Source: UBA2334 sp964396895 | GTDB lineage: Bacteria; Pseudomonadota; Gammaproteobacteria; Burkholderiales; Burkholderiaceae_C | Assembly (NCBI GenBank): GCA_964396895.1 | Contig: CAYNGJ010000001.1 | Location: 350,080 to 414,079 of the forward strand | Direction of reading: 5' to 3' | Length of the DNA stretch: 64,000 nt | In this document: positions 1 to 8,275 of the stretch, in pieces | Numbering within the stretch: position 1 is the stretch's first letter | Layout: each line of letters opens with the position of its first letter | Notes under the pieces: generated by a model | What the model was told of the DNA's origin: nothing | The model's input: only the letters and a program-made list of their open reading frames with translations | The model's database searches: none | Made by a program: the position numbers and the translations under genes

Positions 1-1113
1 CGTGGTCAGGTACACCAGCATGATGATGGCGATGCACTCCACCGCACGTCCGCTCTGGTTGATGGTGGTGTTGGCAATGGACACCACGTCGGGGTAGCCC
101 ACGGCCACAGCCAAAGAAGAGTTTTTGGTGAGGTTGAGGTACTGGTTGGTCAGCGGCGGGATGATGACGCGCATGGCCTGGGGCAGCACGATGAGGTTCA
201 TCTTCTGCTTCTGGTTCAGGCCCAGCGCCGCCGCCGCTTCCGACTGGCCGGCACTGACGGACTGGATGCCACCGCGCACGACCTCGGCGATGAAGGCCGC
301 CGTGTACACGGTCAGGCCAATCAGCACCGCCATGAACTCGGGCGTGGCGGCGACGCCGCCGTCCACCATGAAGGCGAGCTGCTCGGGGATGGACCATTGG
401 GTGGGCATGCCCGCCACCACCCAGCCCGCCACGGCCGCTGCCACGACGATGGCCAGCGGTGTCCAGAACATGTCGCCCAGGTGGCCGGTTTCCTCAAAGC
501 GTTTGAGCGTGCGCTTGCGCCACAGCACGGCGGCCACTGCACCCAGTGCGGCACCAGACACCACATGGCCCATGCCGACTGATGGCCAAGGGAAGCTGAA
601 GCCTCCTTTGCTGAGGTAAAACAGGTCTGCCACGTTCCAGGCGGTTTGCGACGGGGGCAGCAACTCGATGAAGACGAGGTACCACATCAGCAGTTGCAGC
701 AGGATGGGGACGTTGCGGAAGATCTCCACGTAGCCGTAGCAGATGCCCCGCACCAGCGCGTTGCGCGAGAAGCGGCCCACGCCCAGCATGACGCCCAGCA
801 GCGTGGTCAGGATGATGCCCACCACTGCGACCTTGAGTGTGTTGAGGACGCCGACCCAAATGGCCTTGCCGTAACTTTCGCTGGGGTCGTATTCGATGAG
901 GGTTTCGCCGATGTCGAAGCCGGCGGTGTCTTTGACGAAATCAAAGCCACTTTGGATGCCCCGGTTTTCCATGTTGACCTGGGTGTTGTGCGCCAGGAAC
1001 CAGACACCGGAAGCGATGAGGATGAGGGCAATGGCCTGAAAGATGTAGCCGCGCGTGGCGCGGCTGTTCAGTGACCATTTGGTGGGTGTGCGATGGGGAG
1101 ATGGAGTGCTCAA
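1..1113 (-). CDS. aapQ: Amino-acid ABC transporter permease, AapQ-like (3' end cut by window edge)
   Basis: Inner-membrane permease subunit of a polar amino-acid ABC importer of the Aap/Bzt type. The 371 visible codons show a first membrane helix near residues 20-40, the region FRNVPILLQLLMWYLVFIE, a long insert, and the transport-domain signature around VRGGIQSVSAGQSEAAAALG (EAA loop that contacts the ATPase) followed by LPQAMRVIIPPLTNQ. I chose the TTG at 1111-1113 because a purine-rich GAGAGG lies six bases upstream and no in-frame ATG is nearby. The reading frame is open through base 1, so the C-terminus lies outside. It follows the binding-protein gene aapJ on the same strand; the partner permease and ATPase should lie beyond base 1. 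Confidence 0.88.
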   Translation of the reverse strand, partial: MSTPSPHRTPTKWSLNSRATRGYIFQAIALILIASGVWFLAHNTQVNMENRGIQSGFDFVKDTAGFDIGETLIEYDPSESYGKAIWVGVLNTLKVAVVGIILTTLLGVMLGVGRFSRNALVRGICYGYVEIFRNVPILLQLLMWYLVFIELLPPSQTAWNVADLFYLSKGGFSFPWPSVGMGHVVSGAALGAVAAVLWRKRTLKRFEETGHLGDMFWTPLAIVVAAAVAGWVVAGMPTQWSIPEQLAFMVDGGVAATPEFMAVLIGLTVYTAAFIAEVVRGGIQSVSAGQSEAAAALGLNQKQKMNLIVLPQAMRVIIPPLTNQYLNLTKNSSLAVAVGYPDVVSIANTTINQSGRAVECIAIIMLVYLTT

Positions 1114-1155
1114 AATGGGCCTCTCATTTCTGTGGTGATCAGACGGTGGAATTGA

Positions 1156-1189
1156 AATGCCGGAGCCACGCGGTGGCGACTCCGGCATT
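1156..1189. promoter_or_regulatory. Intercistronic hairpin between aapJ and aapQ
   Basis: A perfect 10-bp inverted repeat (1156-1165 with 1180-1189, AATGCCGGAG / CTCCGGCATT) whose 14-nt loop itself contains CCAC...GTGG. It lies in the 158-nt gap after the binding-protein gene and has no T-run. In many ABC operons such hairpins protect the upstream message and lower permease expression; that role is inferred here. Confidence 0.6.
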
Positions 1190-1271
1190 GGGGGGCAGGT
1201 TCACATGCACCAGTCTGCAACAGGGGTGCACCCATCAGGTGCATGTTGCGCAGGTGCCGATGCGCGGTCGA

Positions 1272-2309
1272 TCAGCGCACAGGGGGTGCGTACATCAGGC
1301 CACCGTTGGACCACAGTTCGTTGTTGCCACGGGGCAGGCCGATGGAGGTCTTGGGGCCTACATGGCGCTCAAACTGCTCACCGTAGTTGCCCACGGCCTT
1401 GATGGCGCGGTAGGCCCATTCTTTGTCCAGACCCAGGTTTTTGCCGGTGTCTTCAGTGCCGCCGCCCAGCAGGCGCATGACCACGGGGTTCTTGCTGTCT
1501 TTCTTCATCTGGTCCACGTTGGCCTGGGTGATACCGGCCTCTTCGGCTTCCAGCAGGGCGTAGCCCACCCACTTCACGATCGCAAAGAAGTCGTCGTCAC
1601 CCCGGCGCACCGCAGGGCCCAGGGGCTCTTTGGAGATCAGCTCGGGCAGAATCATGTGGTCATCTGGCTTGGGTGTTTCCTTGGCACGGATAGAGGCCAA
1701 GCCAGACGAGTCGGTGGTGTAAGCCTGGCAGCGGCCAGACACGTAGGCGGCGGTGGCGGCTTCGACCTTTTCAAACACCACGGGCTTCAGGTCCAGCTTG
1801 TTGGCGCGGGAGAAGTCGGTCAGGTTCAGCTCGGTGGTCGTGCCGGACTGCACGCACACCGTGGCACCCTTGAGCTGCTTGGCGCTCTTGACCTTGAGAG
1901 CGGTGGGCACCATGAAGGCTTGGCCGTCGTAGAAGTTGATGCCGGCAAAGTGCATGCCCAGCGAACCGTCGCGGTTCAGCGTCCAGGTGGTGTTGCGGGC
2001 CAGGATGTCGATTTCACCAGACTGCAGTGCGGTGAAACGTTGTTGGGCCGTCAGGGGTACGTAGCGCACCTTCTCGGAGTCCTTCAGGACGGCGGCCGCC
2101 ACCGAGCGGCACACGTCCACGTCCAGGCCACTCCATTTGCCCTGGCTGTCGGCGGCAGAGAAACCTGCCAGGCCGGTGTTCACGCCGCAAATGATTTCAC
2201 CGCGCTTTTTGATGGTGTCCAGGTCTTTGCCTGCATGGGCGGGCAGACTGGCAAAGGCCGCTGCGGTGGCGAATCCCAGTGCTGTGAATTTGAGTGCTTT
2301 GTTTTTCAT
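1272..2309 (-). CDS. aapJ: Amino-acid ABC transporter periplasmic substrate-binding protein, AapJ-like
   Basis: 345-residue periplasmic binding protein (SBP_bac_3 family) that captures amino acids for the AapQ permease. Residues 1-26 form a Sec signal peptide (MKNKALKF, hydrophobic Ala-rich core, PAHA cleavage site). The family pattern follows: KKRGEIICGVNTGLAGFS, SGLDVDVCRSVAAAV, IDILARNTTWTL and GTTTELNL. The ATG at 2307-2309 is preceded by GGAGAAAACG, a good ribosome-binding site; in-frame codons further upstream would put extra residues before the signal peptide. General L-amino-acid or glutamate/aspartate specificity is likely but cannot be read from the sequence. Confidence 0.9.
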   Translation of the reverse strand: MKNKALKFTALGFATAAAFASLPAHAGKDLDTIKKRGEIICGVNTGLAGFSAADSQGKWSGLDVDVCRSVAAAVLKDSEKVRYVPLTAQQRFTALQSGEIDILARNTTWTLNRDGSLGMHFAGINFYDGQAFMVPTALKVKSAKQLKGATVCVQSGTTTELNLTDFSRANKLDLKPVVFEKVEAATAAYVSGRCQAYTTDSSGLASIRAKETPKPDDHMILPELISKEPLGPAVRRGDDDFFAIVKWVGYALLEAEEAGITQANVDQMKKDSKNPVVMRLLGGGTEDTGKNLGLDKEWAYRAIKAVGNYGEQFERHVGPKTSIGLPRGNNELWSNGGLMYAPPVR

Positions 2310-2471
2310 TCGTTTTCTCCGGTTGGGTTGAACTGTCAAAACTTGTGGTTCGGACGATGCGCATTTTTGAGGCATTTCCGAACCGCCGGGGGACTGTAGC
2401 CGCGCCCCAAAAAGGGGTCATTGGGGTTTACACGGCACTGTCATGCAAATTATGTATGGCCTGATGGCGCC

Positions 2472-2507
2472 GGAATCTGCGTCCCTCTGTAGAGATACGC
2501 AGACTCC
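2472..2507. other. Inverted repeat upstream of aapJ
   Basis: Eleven-bp arms with one mismatch (GGAATCTGCGT at 2472-2482, ACGCAGACTCC at 2497-2507) around a 14-nt loop. It lies between the end of the DUF2189 gene and aapJ. There is no T-tract, so it could be a weak terminator, an operator or a leader structure. Confidence 0.4.
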
Positions 2508-2591
2508 GTGCCTGGCTGTACTCTGTTGTCAGGTTTTGGTCAGTTAACTGTCAGCCGGTCGGGTCGATCTGGGCCGTTTGGTGGGGGCGAT

Positions 2592-3551
2592 TCAGCCACC
2601 CGTGCGGGGCACAATGGCACGGTAGGCGTGCCAAGTGGCATGGCCGACCACTGGCCCGGAGATGAGCAGCCCCAAAAAGTAGGGCAGCATGCTCATGCCA
2701 ATGACCACGGTGATGAGGGCGCCCCACACCAGCATGGCGCTGGGATTTTGCAGACAGGCGCGGATGCTGGTCAGACCCGCTGACACGGCATCGACTTCCC
2801 TGTCCATGATCATGGGAATGGCGATGGCACTGATGCAGAAGATCAGACCGGCAAAAAATCCCCCGACCACCGTGTATGCCACCAGAAACTCCACGTTTTC
2901 GGGGTTGAGCAACTGCGTCAGTGTGTCGTCGGCGGACGGCATGCCGTTGAATGTCACGGCAAACACAATCAATGAGGCGCGGCCCCACACCATTTCCAGC
3001 ACCAGCAGCACCCCGGCAAAAATGGCCATGGCCCCTTTGGTGGGACGCCAGGCCAGCAAAGAGGCGCGCAGCGAGGGGCGTTGCCGGTTTTCAATGTCGC
3101 GGCTGGCGTGGTAGAGACCCAGGCACAGGAAGGGACCCATGAGCAAAAAGCCTGCGCTCAAGGCCAGCACGTAGGCGGGGGCAGTTTTGAAGACGGCCCA
3201 CAAGGCGTGGCCCATGAGGAAAAAGCACAACCCGTAGAACAGGCCGGATTTGGGACAACAGGTGAAATCGTCCCAGCCTTGGCGCAACCATCCCAACGGC
3301 GCAGTGGGTGACAGTTGGTTGAGTTGTAGGCTGAAGATGCCCGATTTTTCTGGCTCCACGTAGGGCACGTAGTCGGGTGCCAAGCCGTCGCCCGAATCAC
3401 CGGTCGGGCGGGACGTGCTGGGTGTGGATTGACCGCTGCGGGCGGGGTGGTCAGGTGTGTCCTGTCCTTGCGATAAAACGACCTGGTTCAACAGCGTCTC
3501 CTTGATATTTGTCAAAGAGAAGATAACCATGCGCTGATAGATCGGCATCAT
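2592..3551 (-). CDS. DUF2189 family integral membrane protein
   Basis: A 319-residue protein of the DUF2189 family, of unknown function. A polar N-terminus of about 100 residues is followed by roughly six hydrophobic segments (for example SGLFYGLCFFLMGHALWAVF, YVLALSAGFLLMGPFLCLGL, FLVAYTVVGGFFAGLIFC, MLVWGALITVVIGMSMLP). The typical family features are the first hydrophobic hairpin after GWLRQGWDDF and the ASLLAWRP stretch after the second helix pair. I took the ATG at 3549-3551, which has AGGGAAAACC just upstream; the second ATG, or Met at 3530, are alternatives. The family is often found near respiratory or redox genes, which does not assign a role. Confidence 0.75.
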   Translation of the reverse strand: MMPIYQRMVIFSLTNIKETLLNQVVLSQGQDTPDHPARSGQSTPSTSRPTGDSGDGLAPDYVPYVEPEKSGIFSLQLNQLSPTAPLGWLRQGWDDFTCCPKSGLFYGLCFFLMGHALWAVFKTAPAYVLALSAGFLLMGPFLCLGLYHASRDIENRQRPSLRASLLAWRPTKGAMAIFAGVLLVLEMVWGRASLIVFAVTFNGMPSADDTLTQLLNPENVEFLVAYTVVGGFFAGLIFCISAIAIPMIMDREVDAVSAGLTSIRACLQNPSAMLVWGALITVVIGMSMLPYFLGLLISGPVVGHATWHAYRAIVPRTGG

Positions 3552-3612
3552 GGTTTTCCCTGCCCAGGGCTGGCGCCACGCCGACGCCGCCCCCGCTGCG
3601 GGGTGTCTGCTG

Positions 3613-4023
3613 TCAGTGCAGCACGGGTTGACAGGCCTCAGGGTGCCCGCGCAGGTGCAAGGCCAAGGCCGCATCCAGCGACTGTATGTGTTTGCTCAGC
3701 CAATGTGCCAATTCCACCGACATGGCCCTGACCCGGTCCGACTCGCCAGCCCTGGCCATGCCCAAGCCCTCGCGCAACAGGTTGAGCACCACGCGGTGCT
3801 GCAGCGAATGGTTGGGTGCGTTGGCAAAGTGGGTGGTGTTCATCCAGTTGTCCTCGCGCTCGAACAGCGCCTGTGCGCAGTCCACCAACTTGGCCCATTC
3901 GTGGGCCAAGGTCGCATCGTCGCAGTCTTCCACGTGGGCCATTTGGGTCACCAGTAGGCGGTGCAGGTCGTCAATGGGGGCAAAGTCCAATTCCAGTGAG
4001 GCATTCCAGTTCAAGGTCGACAT
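3613..4023 (-). CDS. Bacteriohemerythrin-like protein with one iron ligand replaced
   Basis: 136-residue single-domain hemerythrin, normally a four-helix bundle holding a non-haem di-iron centre that binds O2. Expected ligands present are His21 (DDLHRLL), Glu57, His72 and His76 (NHSLQH), and His112 with Asp117 (HIQSLD). The His of the usual HFxxE motif is Leu53 here (LFERE). His65 is close by and might substitute, but that is a guess. Most of the protein matches the cytosolic Burkholderiales type (WNASLELD, HRVVLNLLREG). It precedes the DUF2189 gene on the same strand by 61 bp. O2 or redox sensing is plausible; whether the di-iron site still forms is uncertain. Confidence 0.75.
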   Translation of the reverse strand: MSTLNWNASLELDFAPIDDLHRLLVTQMAHVEDCDDATLAHEWAKLVDCAQALFEREDNWMNTTHFANAPNHSLQHRVVLNLLREGLGMARAGESDRVRAMSVELAHWLSKHIQSLDAALALHLRGHPEACQPVLH

Positions 4024-4195
4024 GGGGGTCTCCGGTGTTGCCGTGGTGCGCGGCGCAGATGGGTAAACAGCTTGCCAGCCGCCGCCGCCGCGGGCTTTGA
4101 TCCTGCGCAGAAGTTGGGGCGTTGGTTGGCGTGGTGGGTGTCGCTACACTGCCCAGTCGTTTGCCCGGTTCCGGGTGCTTTTTTCTGCCTGCCAC

Positions 4196-4951
4196 ATGCC
4201 CAGCCCCACCTTTTTGCCGCCCACCGTGGCGCCGGACCAGTTGTTGCCCACCTTGCGTCAGCAGGGATATGCCGTGATGGGGGCGCACAGCGTGGCCCAG
4301 TGGCTGGGGCCAGGCACCGTGCAAGGCTTGCACGACCTCGCCCAACTGTGGAATGACCTGCCCGCTGACCCCCACCTGAAAGACGGTGGCCGCTACCGCC
4401 GCCGCCGCCACGGCTCCATGGTGGTCGGGCCTGAGGGTGTTCAGCCCGTGCCCCACCGCGCGCACTGGCAACCCGTGTCCTACAACGCCTTGCACGGCGG
4501 CATGAACCGCTGGTTCGAGCCTTTGCCGTCCGCGCTGACCGAGCACCCCGCATGGCACCAGCTGCTGCTGACCCTGGCCGCGTGTGTCACCGCGCTGCGT
4601 GGCCCGTTCACCTGGTACGTGGAGGCGCACCCGTTTCGCATTGACACGACCGACGGCATTGGCCGTCCCACGCCCGAGGGGGCACACCGCGACGGGGTGG
4701 ACGTGGTGGCCGTGTTCATGGTGGCTCGCCACCTGATCAAGGGGGGGGAGAGCCGTGTGTTCGATGCCCAAGGCCCGCAGGGCCAGCGTTTCACGCTGAC
4801 CGAGCCATGGTCGTTGCTGCTGCTGGACGACCAGCGCGTGATCCACGAGACCACGCCCATTCAACCCCTGCAGCCCGACCAGCTGGGGTGGCGAGACACC
4901 TTGGTCATCACCCTGCGTTCGGGCAGTTTTCTGGACGAGGTGGTCAACTGA
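4196..4951 (+). CDS. 2OG-Fe(II) dioxygenase family protein (BsmA-like)
   Basis: 251-residue protein matching the 2OG-Fe dioxygenase family typified by BsmA/IdoA-type amino-acid hydroxylases (Pfam 2OG-Fe_Oxy_2). The iron-binding facial triad is visible as His164-x-Asp166 (EGAHRDGVDVV) and a distal His217 (RVIHETTPI); WRDTLVITLR at the end supplies the arginines expected for 2-oxoglutarate. The start at 4196 gives a family-length protein; upstream in-frame codons would add an unlike tail. The substrate cannot be deduced; free amino acids are used by characterised relatives. It stands alone, convergent with the thiolase gene, and is followed by a hairpin terminator. Confidence 0.78.
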   Translation: MPSPTFLPPTVAPDQLLPTLRQQGYAVMGAHSVAQWLGPGTVQGLHDLAQLWNDLPADPHLKDGGRYRRRRHGSMVVGPEGVQPVPHRAHWQPVSYNALHGGMNRWFEPLPSALTEHPAWHQLLLTLAACVTALRGPFTWYVEAHPFRIDTTDGIGRPTPEGAHRDGVDVVAVFMVARHLIKGGESRVFDAQGPQGQRFTLTEPWSLLLLDDQRVIHETTPIQPLQPDQLGWRDTLVITLRSGSFLDEVVN

Positions 4952-4953
4952 AT

Positions 4954-5007
4954 TTCAAATAAAAAAGCCAGTCAGCGCTTTGCTGACGGGCTTTGTTTGC
5001 TATACTT
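4954..5007. repeat. AT-rich dispersed element, copy 1
   Basis: Degenerate member of the window-wide element family (minus-strand reading ATAGC, 17 nt, AAAGCGCT, T-rich end). Here it lies between convergent genes and its inner part folds as a terminator hairpin. Confidence 0.6.
4964..4994. terminator. Bidirectional rho-independent terminator
   Basis: The stem AAAGCC-A-GTCAGC (4964-4976) pairs with GCTGAC-G-GGCTTT (4982-4994) around a GCTTT loop, with an A-rich 5' side and T-rich 3' side. It would serve both the oxygenase gene (plus) and bktB (minus). Confidence 0.8.
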
Positions 5008-5031
5008 AGAAAGGCAGGCAATGCAGCCGGC

Positions 5032-6216
5032 TCACATGCGCTCGAAAATGGCGGCAATGCCTTGGCCGCCACCAATGCACATGGTCACCAGCGCGTACCG
5101 GCCCTGCACGCGTTGCAGCTCGTACAGCGCCTTCACGGTGATGACCGCACCCGTGGCGCCAATGGGGTGGCCCAAAGAAATACCGGAACCATTGGGGTTG
5201 ACCTTGGCGGGGTCCAGGCCCAGCTCACGGGTCACGGCGCAGGCTTGGGCGGCAAAGGCTTCGTTGGCCTCGATCACGTCCAGGTCGTTGACGGTGAGCC
5301 CGGTTTTCTTCAGCACGGCCTGCGTGGCGGAGATGGGGCCCACGCCCATGATTTTGGGGTCCAGGCCTGTGTGGGCATAGCCCACCAGGCGGGCCATCGG
5401 GGCCAGGCCACGGGCCTTGGCAGCACCGGCTTCCATCAGCACCACCGCAGCGGCGGCATCGTTGATGCCCGATGCATTGCCTGCGGTCACGGTGCCGTTT
5501 TCTTTCACGAACACGGGCTTGAGCTTGGCCATGTCGGGCAGCGAACAGTTGGGGCGGAAGTGTTCGTCAGCGGCGTAGGCCACTTCGCCCTTTTTGCTTT
5601 TCAGCATGACGGGGACGATCTGGTCCTTGAAGTAACCGGCTTCCGTGGCGCGCTGGGCACGGTTGTGGCTTTCCACCGCGAGGGCGTCCTGCATGTCGCG
5701 GGTGATGCCGAATTTGGCGGCCACGTTTTCAGCGGTCACGCCCATGTGGATGGTGTGAAAGGGATCGTGCAAGGCGCCGACCACCATGTCCACCATCTTC
5801 ACGTCACCCATGCGGGCACCCCAGCGGGCGGTGAGGCTGGCGTAGGGACCACGGCTCATGTTCTCGGCTCCGCCACCGATGGCGATGTCGGTGTCGCCCA
5901 GCAGGATGCTCTGGCTGGCCGACACGATGGCCTGCAGGCCGGAGCCGCACAGGCGGTTGACGTTGAATGCCGGTGTGCCCTCGGCGCAACCGCCGTTGAT
6001 GGCGGCCACGCGGCTGAGGTACATGTCTTTGGGCTCGGTGTTGACCACATGGCCAAACACCACATGGCCCACATCGGCACCGGCCACGGTGGCACGGGCC
6101 AAGGCCTCTCGCACCACGGTGGCGGCCAGCTCGGTGGGGGGGGTGTCTTTCAGACTGCCACCATAGGTTCCGATGGCGGTGCGCACACCGCTGACAACAA
6201 CAACTTCACGGCTCAT
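5032..6216 (-). CDS. bktB: Acetyl-CoA C-acyltransferase (beta-ketothiolase BktB)
   Basis: 394-residue thiolase that condenses or cleaves acyl-CoA and acetyl-CoA. The sequence follows BktB of Cupriavidus closely from MSREVVVVSGVRTAIGT to CIGGGQGIAAIFERM. Catalytic elements are the nucleophile Cys in NRLCGSGLQ (about residue 90), NEAFAAQA, the His in GHPIGATGA, and the second Cys in TMCIGGGQG. In relatives BktB acts on C4-C10 3-ketoacyl-CoAs and can feed polyhydroxyalkanoate synthesis, but no pha genes are visible. The ATG at 6214-6216 follows GGAGAAAACG. It is monocistronic as far as can be seen and ends at the terminator at 4964-4994. Confidence 0.93.
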   Translation of the reverse strand: MSREVVVVSGVRTAIGTYGGSLKDTPPTELAATVVREALARATVAGADVGHVVFGHVVNTEPKDMYLSRVAAINGGCAEGTPAFNVNRLCGSGLQAIVSASQSILLGDTDIAIGGGAENMSRGPYASLTARWGARMGDVKMVDMVVGALHDPFHTIHMGVTAENVAAKFGITRDMQDALAVESHNRAQRATEAGYFKDQIVPVMLKSKKGEVAYAADEHFRPNCSLPDMAKLKPVFVKENGTVTAGNASGINDAAAAVVLMEAGAAKARGLAPMARLVGYAHTGLDPKIMGVGPISATQAVLKKTGLTVNDLDVIEANEAFAAQACAVTRELGLDPAKVNPNGSGISLGHPIGATGAVITVKALYELQRVQGRYALVTMCIGGGQGIAAIFERM

Positions 6217-6322
6217 TCGTTTTCTCCTTGGATGGGTTTTGACATGCGACGTTGGTGGCCCTGTCTGTGGACTGGCCCCGTTGACCAACACCCCATTGTG
6301 GCCCTGAATCTTGACAGTCTTG

Positions 6323-7030
6323 TCAGCTTGGCAGCGCCAGGCGTGCCACCACGGCGTATCGGGGAGCGGGCGGCGTGGCTTCTGCCGTGCCGCCGGAGGC
6401 GTGTGGTGGCCGTACCAGCAGCATTTCGCCCATGCCCGGCACCACCCCCGTCAGCGCTGTGATGTTCACCTGGTGGGTCACCAGCACCGTGTTGCGCGGT
6501 GTGCGCAGGCTGTCGATGAAACGGGTCACATCGGCGGTCTGGGTACGGGCCAGGGTGTCGGTGGCGGCGGCCTCAAAAAATGAGTTCAGCGGACTCCACA
6601 CCCGGTAGCGGCCAAAGGCCAATCGGGCGGTGTCTTTGCAGCGGCACCAGTCGCTGGTGCGCACCTCAGACAGGGCCACTCGGTGTTGCACAAACGCGGC
6701 ACCCCAGTCCCTGGCCTGGCGGCGGCCCACGTCGCTGAGGTTGCGTTGGCTGGTGCAGTTTCTCAGATCAAATCCGGCGGGGTCCCCGCTGCCTGGTTCC
6801 GTCAGCGCGTGGCGCATCAGCACCACACAAGTCCCTTGCGCCAGTTGGTGCCAGAAGAGGGCTTCGGCTTCTTCCGCCAACGCCGTGCTGGCGGGGAGCA
6901 GCCAGCCACCCCAACCGCCCGCAGCAACCGCAAACGCCTTCACGCACAGTGCCCGCCGGGTGGCACTGGCGCCAGTTGGGGGCACATCGGCGGTTGTCAG
7001 GGTGCGGGTCAACAGGGGGGGGTGTCGCAT
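6323..7030 (-). CDS. Histidine phosphatase family protein, exported
   Basis: About 235 residues, histidine phosphatase (phosphoglycerate-mutase-like) superfamily. The signature RH is at VVLMRHALTEPG, followed by SDVGRRQARDWG, and the second catalytic His is in VLVTHQVNITALTG. An RR followed by a hydrophobic run ending in STALA suggests a signal peptide, possibly twin-arginine-like, so it would act in the periplasm. The start is uncertain: ATG at 7030 has no clear Shine-Dalgarno, while ATG at 7102 would overlap the upstream pseudouridine synthase gene by 25 nt and give a longer N-region. Its substrate is unknown. Confidence 0.75.
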   Translation of the reverse strand: MRHPPLLTRTLTTADVPPTGASATRRALCVKAFAVAAGGWGGWLLPASTALAEEAEALFWHQLAQGTCVVLMRHALTEPGSGDPAGFDLRNCTSQRNLSDVGRRQARDWGAAFVQHRVALSEVRTSDWCRCKDTARLAFGRYRVWSPLNSFFEAAATDTLARTQTADVTRFIDSLRTPRNTVLVTHQVNITALTGVVPGMGEMLLVRPPHASGGTAEATPPAPRYAVVARLALPS

Positions 7031-7077
7031 GGTGATGGGTGGAGCCGTACTTGGGTTCTGTGGATGTGGTGTGAGAG

Positions 7078-7764
7078 TCAGAACGGTGTGGGTGCGTTCC
7101 ATTGCATCCGTTCACCCGTGACGGGGTGGGGCAGGCTGAGTTGTGCGGCGTGCAGCAGCAAACGGTCGGCACCCGCCAGCGCGGGACCGCAGGCATACAG
7201 GCCATCACCGACCATGGGATGGCCCAGGGCCAGCATGTGCACACGCAATTGGTGCGAGCGACCTGTCACGGGCTCCAGCCACACACGGGTGGTGTCTGGC
7301 AAGGGGCCGGGGCCCAGCACCCGCCAGCGTGTCAGGCTGGGCTTGCCGTGTTCGTGGCACACCTTGCTGCGGGGACGGTTGGGCCAGTCGGTGATCAGCG
7401 GCAGGTCAATGTGGTGCCAGCCTTCTGCGTCGGTTTCCAAGGGTGTGCCGTCCACCAGGCCAGCCACCACGGCTTCATACCGTTTGTGCGTCTGTCGGTG
7501 GGCAAAGGCCTGGCTGAGGGTGCGTTGGTGGGCCGGGCCGCGTGCCATGACCATCAAGCCGCTGGTGCCCATGTCCAGCCGGTGGACCACCAGGGCATCG
7601 GGGTACACCGCTTGCACGCGGGCACTCAGGCAGTCTGCACCGGCGGGTCCCTTGCCGGGCACCGACAGCAGGTGGGCGGGCTTGTTCAGCACCACCAGGT
7701 GTTCGTCCACTGCCACCACGGCGATGCCGGTGGGCGCGGGCTGGGCCGGATGGCCCTCAACCAT
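7078..7764 (-). CDS. RluA family RNA pseudouridine synthase
   Basis: 228 residues, RluA-type pseudouridine synthase that isomerises uridine in rRNA and/or tRNA. The catalytic Asp lies in HRLDMGTSGLMVMA. KRYEAVV, the Arg-rich loop TGRSHQLRVHM and GHPMVGDGLY are all present. No S4 domain is visible, so it resembles the short RluA (23S U746/tRNA U32) type rather than RluC/RluD. The ATG at 7762-7764 overlaps the stop of the preceding HugZ-like gene by 8 nt, suggesting translational coupling. Confidence 0.85.
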   Translation of the reverse strand: MVEGHPAQPAPTGIAVVAVDEHLVVLNKPAHLLSVPGKGPAGADCLSARVQAVYPDALVVHRLDMGTSGLMVMARGPAHQRTLSQAFAHRQTHKRYEAVVAGLVDGTPLETDAEGWHHIDLPLITDWPNRPRSKVCHEHGKPSLTRWRVLGPGPLPDTTRVWLEPVTGRSHQLRVHMLALGHPMVGDGLYACGPALAGADRLLLHAAQLSLPHPVTGERMQWNAPTPF

Positions 7765-8275
7765 GCAGTGCCAGGTGCAACTCGGCCGCATCCACCGTCC
7801 GTGCCGCCCCAAATCCGGCAATCTGGCGGGCCGACAGCACCTGCAACGCCACCAGCCTGAAGTCGGGCAACTGGGTCATGGGTTCGGCATCGGGGAAGCG
7901 GGCCAGGTAGGCTGCGCGGCTGTGCAGGTACCAGCCGTGGCCGGGCAACAGTGTGTGGGCCTGTACCTGCAGGGTCACGCGGGGCAGGGCATGCACGGGT
8001 TCGCCCGGAACTTCGGCTTGCATGACCAGCAAAGATGCCTGGGGCTGACGCTGCAGGTTGCCCGTGTGGGCCGCCAGGCCGCTGACGTGCAGCACCAGCA
8101 CCGCGTGTTCGGCGTTCACCGCATACGGCACCATGGAGACAAAGGGCAGGCCATCGGATCCCAGGGTGCCAAGGGCGGCCACCCGCTGCTGCGTCAGCAG
8201 TGCGCGCAGCGCTTGTGCCAGCCGGCTTTCGTGGGCTGGTGCGGAGGGCTGGGCGGTGTTCAGACGTTCTGGCAT
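7757..8275 (-). CDS. HugZ/pyridoxamine-phosphate-oxidase-like split-barrel protein
   Basis: 172 residues with the flavin-reductase-like split-barrel fold of the pyridoxamine 5'-phosphate oxidase/HugZ group. Visible marks are RVAALGTLGSDGLPFVSMVPYAV near the N-terminus, VLHVSGLAAHTGNLQRQPQASLLV, and the aromatic YLHSRAAYLARFPDAEP segment seen in haem-utilisation relatives. The HugZ C-terminal DUF2470 domain is absent, so a haem oxygenase role cannot be claimed. ATG at 8273-8275 overlaps the end of the phosphofructokinase gene by 16 nt, and its own stop overlaps the next gene, making a compact three-gene chain. Confidence 0.75.
   Translation of the reverse strand: MPERLNTAQPSAPAHESRLAQALRALLTQQRVAALGTLGSDGLPFVSMVPYAVNAEHAVLVLHVSGLAAHTGNLQRQPQASLLVMQAEVPGEPVHALPRVTLQVQAHTLLPGHGWYLHSRAAYLARFPDAEPMTQLPDFRLVALQVLSARQIAGFGAARTVDAAELHLALHG

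Noticed and set aside
3971..4864. Minus-strand frame antisense to the 2OG-Fe oxygenase
   Set aside because: No recognisable motif, while the plus strand has an intact HxD...H iron site.
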